Shown here: piece after piece, positions 48,801 to 60,800 of the stretch
How the letters are laid out: every line of letters begins with the position of its first letter
Numbering within the stretch: position 1 is the first letter of the stretch
Source of the DNA: Sweltsa coloradensis
Taxonomy: Eukaryota > Arthropoda > Insecta > Plecoptera > Chloroperlidae
Direction: 5' to 3'
NCBI GenBank assembly: GCA_024449915.1
Contig: JAMZAV010001058.1
Span: 1-64,000, forward strand
DNA length: 64,000 nucleotides
Made by a program: the position numbers and the translations under genes
The notes under the pieces: generated by a model
The model's input: only the letters and a program-made list of their open reading frames with translations
Database searches by the model: none
Told to the model about the DNA's origin: nothing

Positions 48801-51800
48801 ATTGAAGTCAACTTAGAAGATATTGCACAATAATCACTTTCAGAAAAATACATTTACAACAATCTTTCTTATTTTAGCTTTCTCAGATGAATCTCTTTGA
48901 ACTACATAATCTTGTAGATACTTCTACATAAGCCCAGTGGCCTACACTGCACTATGACAATGCATCAGTACCCGTAATTCATCTTGCATACGTGATCCCT
49001 CCAATAAAAGATTAAATGCTTAGATTGGGTCTACTATGTATGCATAGAAGTCAACTTTAGAAGATATTGCACAATCATCACTTTCAGAATAATACATTTG
49101 CAACAATCTTTCTTATTTTAGCTTTCTCAGAAGAATATCCTTGAACAACATAATCTTGTAGATACTTCTACACAAGCCCAGTGGCCTACACTGGACTATG
49201 ACAATGCATCAGTACCCGTAGTTCATCTTGCATACGTGATCCCTCCAATAAAAGATTTAATGCTTAGATTGGGTCTACTATGTATGCATTGAAGTCAACT
49301 TAGAAGATATTGCACAATAATCACTTTCAGAAAAATACATTTACAACAATCTTTCTTATTTTAGCTTTCTCAGATGAATCTCTTTGAACTACATAATCTT
49401 GTAGATACTTCTACACAAGCCCAGTGGCCTACACTGCACTATGACAATGCATCAGTACCCGTAGTTCATCTTGCATACGTGATCCCTCCAATAAAAGATT
49501 AAATGCTTAGATTGGGTCTACTATGTATGCATAGAAGTCAACTTAGAAGATATTGCATGATCATCACTTTCAGAATAATACATTTACAACAATCTTTCTT
49601 ATTTTAGCTTTCTCAGATGAATATCCTTGAACTACATAATCTTGTAGATACCTCTACACAAGCCCAGTGGCCTACACTGCACTATGACAATGCATCAGTA
49701 CCCGTAATTCATCTTGCATACGTGATCCCTCCAATAAAAGATTAAATGCTTAGATTGGGTCTACTATGTATGCATTGAAGTCAACTTAGAAGATATTGCA
49801 TGATCATCACTTTCAGAATAATACATTTACAACTATCTTTCTTATTTTAGCTTTCTCAGATAAATATCCTTGAACTACATAATCTTGTAGATACCTCTAC
49901 ACAAGCCCAGTGGCCTGCACTGGACTATGACAATGCATCAGTACCCGTAATTCACCTTGCATACGTGATCCCTCTAATAAAAGATTAAATGCTTAGATTG
50001 GGTCTACTATGTATGCATTGAATTATGTGCACATTCAGCCGCAACTAGATATTTTATCGATTTTGAATAGGAATGTTCGATGTTTTAACAAGCATTCAAA
50101 AGGAAAATGGTAATTTACAACCAACAGGCAATAATGATAAGAGAATCTGAATTACTGTTGGGATCAAAAGTGTCTGTATTTGAAGATTTTATCAATATGT
50201 TGCATAGAACCCACTTCTACAATTTAAGTAGGCCTACACCTTAGTAACATTAATTTTGAAAATTATATTTTTGAAGCACATTATTATAAGAGGTAGTGAA
50301 AAATGGTGATAACGAAATTTGCGAAATTTTTTAAATGTCCATTTTATTGCCTAAAATGTAATATTATCGACGAATTACATCATTTAGAGCAGGGCTGCCA
50401 CTGACATTTAAAAAAAATCCTGTTGGAGGACGTTAAAAATCCGCAAAAATCCGTGAAAAGTCTAATAACGTTAATTTCATTGATCAAACTATGAAAATGG
50501 CTAGGCCTAAATGTTATGTTTGTATTTGTTACCATCATAACCTAAAAGTTGCTAGGGCCTAGGCCTATGCACAGACGAGAATAAATGAGCCAGAAACGCC
50601 CGTGGTTGCTTTAATTAAGATTGCATAAAAATGTAAAATGTTACTTATTTACAGAAAATCTGTTTTAAATCTGACCTGGTTAAAAAATTCTTAGGCCTAG
50701 GCCCTAGGAATGTTGCATCACAATTTTGACCTAGGCCCATGTGTTGTGTTTATTAATAACATTGCAGTCTTGCAGAACTTGTTAACAACATTTTAATCAT
50801 ATACCAATTCTATTTTTCACGTTTATGATCACATAATCCAAACTTTATAAACAAAAACAAAAGAAAACAATTTTGTAGGCTCCAATCTTCATTGTTTGTT
50901 CATGGCTCCTCCCACTCCCAAAAGCAAGCAAGCAGTTCCTACAATATGTCTAGGACACGGCTCCGCCCTTGCTCCGCCCCCTATCGAAAGTCGAATCGAT
51001 TATCGCCCCGCCTTCAATGTTTACAATCGAAATTAGCCCGCGCAGATTCAAATATACGAAAATAAGCATAGAAAACGTAATTAACGAAATATCCGTAAAT
51101 AAGACAAAAAATCCGTTTATCCGTTTTGCACCCTAAATATCCGTAAAAACGGATAAAATCCGTTAAAACGGCAGCCCTGATTTAGAGATGGAAAAAACAC
51201 ATTTTGAAAACGCGAATTTTGCGAAATCTCGTGTAGGCCTATATCGCAAAATAACGAACAAAATCGTATACAACTGGTCACAACGCGAATTAACTCGCGA
51301 AATTAAACATTTTAGTGCTCTAAATGTGGGGGGGATGGTGGAGGTGCCGGTCCAGAATTTTTGTGAATTTTGGTGGAGGTGCTGGTCCAGACCGAACATT
51401 ACGCGCGCGGCAGGCGGTACATCGTTTCGTGACGTCACGGGCTCCACGGCAATAGTCCACCAAAATAATGGTGCGTACAAATATTTATTTTTGCTTGGGA
51501 ATAGATTCTGAATAGATTTGTGGGTCACAATGATCGATTCTTTCATTGGAATTTATGTCATCCCTACTTAAGTTTTTTTGTTAAATTTTCATTTGAAAAA
51601 AAAAAAATTATATAGGCCTATGTTTTTGACCATTTACATGAAATCGCAAAAAACGCGAAATTTGGGTTTTATAAAACGAAATTCGGATTTTTATATCACC
51701 ATTTCTCATTACCTCTAATTATTACCAGCACTTTGATGTAAATTTTATAATAATATGTATTTCTATTTCAATTCCACTAGTCTACAGTTTAGGCCTACTG

Positions 51801-54800
51801 CTCTTTAGGTCAGAAAGCATAGGTTTCTACTAGGGGTGTGCGAAGCTTCGAAATTATCGAATCCGAATCGAATCTTTCAGGATTCGAATTCGATTCGTCG
51901 TTCGAATCCGAAATCGTAAAAATCGTACGAAATCCGGCCCCAAACTCCCGAGAAACACGCTAAATAAATCGATAGGTCGATTTTACAGTTTGCAATTGAT
52001 CACGTGATAACATGGCCGCCGCGTACGTAAACAAAGAATTTCCATTCGCATCTTGTTGGTCAAGAAAAAGCGATGTTTTTCTCGCACGTAGCATTCAAAA
52101 AACAACAGTGCGCTCTCTCCTCTCTTCTCTCTTGGACGATGCTGGCAGCAGGCTGCCTGCAGGCGTTGCGCAAGCGGACGGCGCAGTGCGCGCTCTCTCT
52201 CTCTCTCTCTCACGCGAGCCCTAGCCGGCCGGCTGCCAGCTGCTCAGATGACAGGCGGGCGCCGTGTTTACGTCAGTCTGTCAGTCTCCCTTCACATAGC
52301 GATGCGTTTGCATTATGTGAACGATGTCCATCTCCGAACTCGTACGTAATAATAAGTGCGGGTCCATACAATACATGTTATGTTTAGGCCTACTAATATG
52401 CTCTTAAATGACAGCAAGAAGTTTCCTCGCGATGTTATCTTGAAAAGTAGAACAATGCCAAAAGATAAGATAGGCCTACTGCGCGAGATGAATACTTCGC
52501 GTTCAGAGAAGGCTGGATGGATGAAGTGTTGTTGATTGGCTGAAGATGTGACGGAGTCTCGAAAACGTGGTAAAAACAATGAAAAACAGCACGGGACCAT
52601 GAAATTATGGCATTTCTTTATGTTACTTGTTCCGTGTGAGGTAAACCAATTTTGGATTCGGATTTGGATTCGCGAATCTTTGTGTTTGGGATTCGAGATT
52701 CGGATTCGAAATGAAAAATTGGATTCGCACACCCCTAGTTTCTACACTTGATGGGGAACTAGGTACACCACTTAAATATTTCAAAAGCCACAAAAATGAG
52801 ACTGATGACCCACAGTTTTTAGGTATAGTTGAAACACACTTTAATATTGTGAATTTTAACCAAACGCGATTTCAGGCAGGTTTTTATGTAGGCCTATATA
52901 AATTGAAGACTTTGAGTGGACGCTTCTCTCACCTGCAAACCAGCGGCCGTGCAAAGAGTTGACTGCGGCCACAGCGGTTGCTATCGACGGACATTTGACG
53001 TAGCAGTTGCCTTGGGGGGAAGCCTTGTCCACATATACGTGTAATACACCGCCGTGTTTGTTACATTCTTCGATAACGTCATCGCGGATCTCGATGTCCC
53101 AGGTAGGATTAGACTCTCTGCAACAAACATTCAATTAGAACTTAGGTTGTATGGTAAAAATATGACTCAATGTTACAGTAACACATTGGTATATCTTTAA
53201 AGTGGGTATAAAAAGAATGAAAACATCCACAATCCACACACATCCAGAGTTAGACCCTCCGCTAGCCTTGGTAATTTTTGGGGAAAGTACCCGAATAAAA
53301 ATGTTCATCTAATGGGAAATAGATGGTTTTTGCTGCAAGCCGCTAGCCTTGGTAATTTTTGGGGAAAGTACCCGAATAAAAATGTTCATCTAATGGGAAA
53401 TAGATGGTTTTTGCTGCAAGGCAACTGCCCCATGCCCTAGATAAGACTAACCCATTCCAGATGAATGTGCTATGTGATATTAAATGCACTCACGATAACG
53501 GATCAAACATGTTGGCTAGCATGAAACACTGCGTCGCAATGGGAGGTGTTGATTGGTGCATGGCTGGTAGACTGCCCACAGAGTTTAGATTCAGTGCGCT
53601 GGCAGCCGCCTGCGGTATCTGGAGACCTGTAGGAAAAACAATCTAGGGTTAACCATTTCACCCTACAACCAAAAGACAGTTTTAAAATTACTTTATAAAA
53701 AGTTATTGAAAGCAAGAATAAGGAGCTTTTGTGATGATGGATTTGAAATAACCAGAGATAAAAGGGAATTATCAGACTAGTCAGTAATTTTTTAATCATA
53801 TAGGCCTATTCCTATTTAGCCGATCTATTTTAAAATTTGAACAATCATATTGCCAAGTTGAATAAGCTCTATTAGACCACTTTACATTTAAATTATTTGA
53901 GATTAACTGTACTGCCCTGTCCCTATAGGCATTTCTTGATAATTGGCATCAACCCAGCGCTAAGGTAATAGTTTGGCAGTCACAAAGTGTGATTGGAGTT
54001 TGGTCAACATCATAGTACATAAACTTACCTGTGCCCTCAGCCAGCTTGAACATGAGCTGCAGCCTGCCGGTGGCTCCGAGGTCGATGCCCGTTCTGTCCA
54101 GCTCGTCGCTGTCCAGAAGCGACGGCCCCTGAGCCGAGTCCGACCGCTCCGTCACGTTGCCGACCTTCATCGGCCGACCGGCCAGCTCGAAGCCATTGAG
54201 CTGTTCCAGCGCCTTCTTGGCGTCGTCCGAGTTGTGGAACTGCACAACATACTGCTTAGAGGACTAATACAAAAAGAAACCTATAAACCGGATATCTTCA
54301 ACAAACAGAGAATGGTTCGTCGAAATAAGCGAGCTCGCTTCAATCGAGGTAAAAATTGGTTCGAAGCGGTTCCCGTCCGTAAAAATAGGTGGAGACGTGA
54401 GTGCCATCGATTCCTGTGCATAAACACGAGTGTTGGTAAATTAGTGATTCATAATGATTTCAGGTTGTTACGAGGCGACGTTGGATGCTCGAATACCCTT
54501 TGGCTTCTAAAAAGATACGTTTTGAGTTCTGCTCAAACTTGGAAAGTCTCCTAGGTAAAACGAAGAGAAAGTGTCAGTCAGTAGTGCTTATAAATTTCAC
54601 AGCCTCAAGCCATGTTTGACAAGATTGATGGAGCGACAATCCATTTCATCATATCTATCCGTTCCTAATAATTATTTTAGATGGTGTCCCAACATTGAAA
54701 TTTCAAAGAAGGCTAAGAGCCTACAGGACCAGGATATATTCTTGATAGAAAATTAAATCATTGGATATGCCAAAAAGTTTTTTACAGACAAAGTTTTGCC

Positions 54801-57800
54801 AGTGCAAAAGACCAACATTTGGTAAAACATGCTCAATAGTTCAATTGTAAAATGAAAGCTCAAACTTTTAGATATTATATTGGTGTGAGATAGGATCCAA
54901 CAGCTTACCTTCGAAAAGTGATGGTGGCTGTTGAGTTTCTTGAAAAATAGAAATATAAATATATTTACAAAACACAGAAAAAACACGAGACGTTTCGACA
55001 CAAGGTCTTGTTCACTCAAGAAAAAAAGGAGTAAACAAGACCTTGAGTCGAAACGTCTAGTGTTTTTTCTGTGTGTTGTATATATAATTATGTTGCTATT
55101 CTTCAAGAAACTCAACAGACACCAACACTTTTCGAAGGTTAGCTGTTGGATCCTATCTCACACCAATATACTCCAGCCGATTGGCATTCTTTCTACATAC
55201 GTAACCAAACTTTTAGATATGAATATTATATGACACATGAAAAATGAAGATGCAATCTGAAACATAATATATATGCAATACAACTTTTTAAATTAAACTT
55301 CAATTTTTTCTGCAAGTTAAAATTTTATATTTACCCAAGAAAATCAGAACATTTTGAATAAGTTGGAACACAAGACATTCTCAAGTGAACTTGGTCCAAA
55401 AACAAAAAAATGCATAAGTGACGTGGGTAGGTTATTTAGTTTCAAGTATGCACAGATTGCACATCACAAAATAATACGTAGTAAAAATAAAAACATTACT
55501 GTAGAGCCGCAAAACAAATACTAAATGGCATTCCGACTGACAATAGATGGAATTATCTTTAACGACGACTGGCTAATACACACACATATAGGGGGGTGCA
55601 AGCAGGCCTACTCGATTTCCTTAGCAGTTTGAGGCTTTTTTACAAGCTAGAAGTTGAGTTGAGTTTGATTTTAGGCTTGATTTGTTTGATTTGGTTGAGC
55701 CAAGCATTCAAATTGACAATTGTCACATTCAACAAGCGTTTGAGAATGCGGAATCTGTAGATCTCGGAGCAATAGCAATCTATTATTAAAACCCTGAATG
55801 TCGGTGGGGATAAGGGGACAGCGGATGACACCCATCACTTATGTTTTGTGATATGGCGAACGTAAAAATGTGAATAAAAACGCTCAGCTCGAAAATTGGT
55901 CTCTTTTTTAAAACTTGGCTCGATTTCAAAATCATAGGCTCACACACCCCTACATACATGCTCATATTGTGCATTACATTAAGACAGTATAACAGTAAGC
56001 ACCTATCCATATTATCGCGGCATCCGATGAATAAAGGAAATTTAACCCATAATGGACACTGGAGAAATTAGTAGATACATAAGATGTGGGGTAGTAATTG
56101 ACAGATTATGTAAAGGTGTCACCAATTATAACTAGAGCTGTACAGATTCCATATTTTTTAAGATTCCAATCGTAATTCATTCTGATCCCAATGTTTTAAT
56201 ACTGCTACAGTGAAACCTCGATGTATCATTTTTGAAGGGAGACAAGAGAAAAACGACATGCGGAAAAACGACGGGTGGGGGAAAACACAAAAAGCTTTAA
56301 AAAAACGAATATACAGTTTTTACTATTTAAAAAAAAATGCCTAGGCCTACCAGAAAATCATTGAAAAATTAACACACAGGCCCTGACCTGTCACCGCTGG
56401 AGTAATAGGCTCTACCTCTTCAATAAAAAGCCATTTCAAAATCATTAGCCTGTCCGTATTATTATCTCCGCCCTTCAAAGACATCGTAATCTTTCAGCTG
56501 TGGCATAGCGGCAGTGTAACACATGACGCTAGCTTCAACGCTGTACAGGTCGTTAAAAAAACATCAATCATGTTGACTTTAAAATATAGCTGGAATTGAT
56601 TGATCAGGCCTAGTTCCAAGATCATTTTAAATAAGAATGTTCTTTGATTTGCAAATAAATCTATAAATGACGATTGTGTCACCGGAGACGTAACTGATTG
56701 AGTAGAGTCAAGCTGAAAGGCTGGTACAAACGGTAATTTCATCGGCCGGAAGAGCCAAATACGCGATCGCATCGGTCTTTCTTAAGAGTTTTCGTATCGG
56801 AAATATTTAAAAAACAATCGTTACAATATTATTTCCGAGAATTACGAACGATTGATGCAAGGAAACGATAATAAGCGGGAATGATGGATGCAGGAATTTT
56901 TAACACAGTTCTTATGGGGATTCTGCAGGGACCATTAAAAAAAAAAAAAAAACGATGAAAGCAGAAAAACAATGATGTAACAGGAATAAACAATGGATCG
57001 AGGTTTCACTGTATTACCAAAATGGTACTTGTTCATTAACGCCCCCCCACACACACACAAAAGTAAAAAGCAGGTTAGTGGGATTGGAGGGGGGCGCAAA
57101 ACGCCGTTGGGGGTGGCTAACTGATCACAGCAACGCACTTCATGTCCCCCCCCCACTAACCTACTTTCTGTGGGGGGGTCCCTATAATGAACAAGTTCCA
57201 AGAAAATTTTATAATTAATATGTCATTTTTATAAATGAAGCATAGGTAGCAGTATAGTAAATTTGGGATGGACAACATATATGCAAGTCCCAATATTGAC
57301 ATCAAAACAAAATCATCAATAACAAAATTAATATACCATAGTAGGCCTATTGCGATTTTGTAACGATGTTTTTATTTACACTCACAATATATGAAACCTG
57401 CCAGTACTCCTGCTGGATATAATGACATTGAGGTTTTGCACTAATAACAGTAGTACAGTACCTACTATTACAAAATATAATTTAAATACCAAAAAATAGG
57501 TAGCCCAAGTCCACAGTGCTACAATATCTATAGACGACTTCAAAAACGTGAATTTTGTGATTGCTTAATGCACGCAGTTCAGAAAGATGCTGAGTTAATG
57601 CACTAGGGGTTAGTTAGCTACTACATAACTCTAGGTCAGTGTGTGATAAGCAGACCGCTGATTGGATAGTTTTCCAGCTGACAGTAATGTTCCACAGTAT
57701 TGCTGCACAGCCTACTAAGGTCCGTCCGTTTGTATAAGCACCGCCATTTATACGAAGAGTTTACCCAAAAACCTCAGATAAAAAGAAAAACCTATCCAAG

Positions 57801-60800
57801 GTCTTCAAGTTTAAAACCGAGGCGCATTCACTCAGCGTCTGTCCGAACTGCGTGCATTAAGCAACCACAAATAAAAATAAAGCATTTCGGCATGCACACG
57901 AAAAATCACTTATCACCACGTATTGTAGCACCATAGGTATGTCAAGAACTAAAATCGGTCGGTGATTCTACAGATCAAGAATTGCCAAACTTAAGGAATC
58001 GATACAACTCTAATAATAATGTAAATTTACATCAACTCTTGTTTTTGAACAGGATTGGCACTTAAAATAAGAAACAAAGAATATACATAAAATAAACATA
58101 ATTCACCAAAACTCAATGTTCTGCTGAATCCAGCGCAGTCCACCGTCGCATGAAGAGCAGTATGAAGATAATAGTTGCAAAAAGAGTATGTTTAGAAATT
58201 AGAATTACCTTTTTGCCAGACAAGCTAATTTACTTTTCTTACCCCTAACAAAGCTCATGCCTCCCGATCTATTGTGTGCACAACAATGATGAATTACTTG
58301 TAGACTTGTTTGGGTTCAGCCATCTGGCTCAAAGCGTGTTATCTTTCCTATCCTATCATCATGACGACCTTATGAATAATTTTCACATGAATTACATGAA
58401 AATTTGTATTAAAATAGTGTCATACTTTCAACTCCGTAAACATTTATACTGGCATCAGGGCTGTGCGAGCAGGGATTATTTTAGTCGAGCGAGTTTGAGT
58501 CGTTCACGGAATGACAGAAGCTCAACAACTTGCAGCCTAAAAAAGTGACGTAAAAATCGATAGTCGATTTTGAGCCGAGGTCGAACGCGTTCCCGCGACT
58601 TATCGATATTAGACCAAAGAAGTAGGCACGTCTTTATCAGAGTTCTTTGGAGACATGCGCAGTGTCGGTGCGCACGGCGTCAAAGCAAGAGCATAGAGTT
58701 TGCCTGCACTGCGCATTACCTGTCACCTGTTCGCTGTCGGCGTGAAGACTGCCGAAGAGCGCGTCATAATATGGAATATTACGCCTGCCGCGACCGACTT
58801 TTCGTACGTTCTCGAACAATTCTCAAAATATCTCTAGACCTGATTTTTCAAAATGTTTTTGACATCGAGCGAGATTTGAGCAGAACTGTGTGCTTGATCT
58901 CGTCTCGAAATTTCGAGTCTCGCACAGCCCTAATTGGCATTAAAGAAGGGGTTAATTTGAAAGAAACAATGTGCAATTTTTGCCTTTCAACAATAGATCG
59001 AAATAAAAATTTACAAGTAACTATATCTTAGTAGCACCATGGATTCACAAGTCGTATGGATATGCATCTCTTGGATAATATTGTGTACTGCGAAACTAGC
59101 ACCGAAAAACAAAAACTCGTCAAACATTGTCCCCATTTTCGCCCGTTTACACAAATGTTTACCTTTTGATGTGCTAAAATGGTCTCCTATGTTATTGGTG
59201 CTAAAAGTTTAGGCCTAAACCAGAAACGAAAATCCCCATAATGTTGCACGTCCAGTAGCGCCAGTTTGCAAGGTTTGATTGTTATATGAGTTGAAAACAA
59301 GGAAGCTCAATTGCTCTGAAAAGGTGCTAGACGAAAGACATTAATTTTTTTTGCAAGAGTGGAAAGAATAACAGCCTTCAGTGGTGTCATGGGGAGTGTA
59401 TGCAAATACTATTCCCAGAAATAAATATATAAGCCTACCCCTCAGTATACCTAAAACAAGTTCAGGGTATACTCCAGGGCTGCCGTTTTAACGGGTTTTA
59501 TCCGTTTTTACGGATATTAAGGGTGCAAAACGGATAAACGGATTTTTAGTCTTATTTACGGATATTTTGTTAATTACGTTTTCTATGCTTATTTTCGTAT
59601 ATTTGAATCTGCGCGGGCTAATTTCGATTGTAAACATTCAAGGCGGGGCCCGATAATCGATTCGACTTTCGATAGGGGGCGGAGCCGTGTCCCAGACGTA
59701 GTAGGAACTGCTTTTATGGAGAAACAGCCAAGAACAGTTGCTTTTAGGGAGGATGCAAGTTAAATTGAACAGCCAAGAACAAACAATAGAGATTGAAGCC
59801 TACAAAATTGTTTTCTTTCGTTTTTGTTTATAAAGTTTGGATTATGTGATCTTAAATGTGAAAAATGGAATTGGAATATGATTAAAATGTTATTAACTAG
59901 TTCTGCAATGCTATTATAGAACACAACACATGGGCCTAGGCTAGGCCTAGGTCAAAATTGTGATGCAACATTCATAGGGCCTAGGCCTAGGCCTAGAATT
60001 TTTTAACCAGGTCAGAAAATATGACTTTTATGTTTAAAATTAGGGGTGTGCGAGTACTCGAAATGTCGAGTTTTTTTCTATACTCGACATCGAGTCGAGT
60101 TTGGTTTTAGGCTCGAAGTTTTCGAGTCGAGTTTTAAACATATGAAAACTGAAAAGAACCATCATCACAGTAGGGCTAGGCCTACGTACAGAGACCTGGG
60201 CCTAGGCTTATTACAACCTAGGCCTACTACGTGTGTACTGTGACGGCAAAAAGTAGGCCTTGGCCCTAGAGACTGCGTGCTTTCGAAATTATTACAATAA
60301 ACAACAACGGAGACTTGGATGCAGGGAACTGGGAATAGGACTAGGCCTAGGCCTAGGCTACACGGCGTCGAAAACAAGTATCCTTTATTGGTTTCGTTGC
60401 GTCTATATCACTAATATTTCAGATCAACTATCGAGAAGAAAGAATGCCAGTGAACATTCCATTAATGCACTTTTTACGTATTTTAAAATCGTAGTTGGCG
60501 TAGTTTGACATGTTGTATTGTATGTCTATTCCTTCAATCTTCCATCTTTGCTTTGATGCCAGTGTTCGATGACGCGAACGACGCGTGGCGCGCTCCGTCG
60601 GCCATCGCTAGAACTAGAGTCGATAAAGAAGGTAAGGTAACTTCTTTATCGACTCTGCTGGAACCATTCAAGGGCGCAGAATATTCAAATGTACCTGAAA
60701 TAGCATTGGAGATGCCTAGACCGCGAATATTATAATGCGAGTGCGAATTTGGAGGATTTTTTTTCGGATTAAAACATCGCAGCAGTATTGTTATGGGGCC

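Noticed and set aside
48632..50022. Regularly spaced repeats as a CRISPR array
   Set aside because: The 243-bp units are contiguous and alike throughout with no variable spacers, in an animal genome.
53973..54554. Plus-strand 193-codon frame
   Set aside because: It overlaps the RBM39 exon at 54029-54239 antisense; the conserved protein is on the minus strand.
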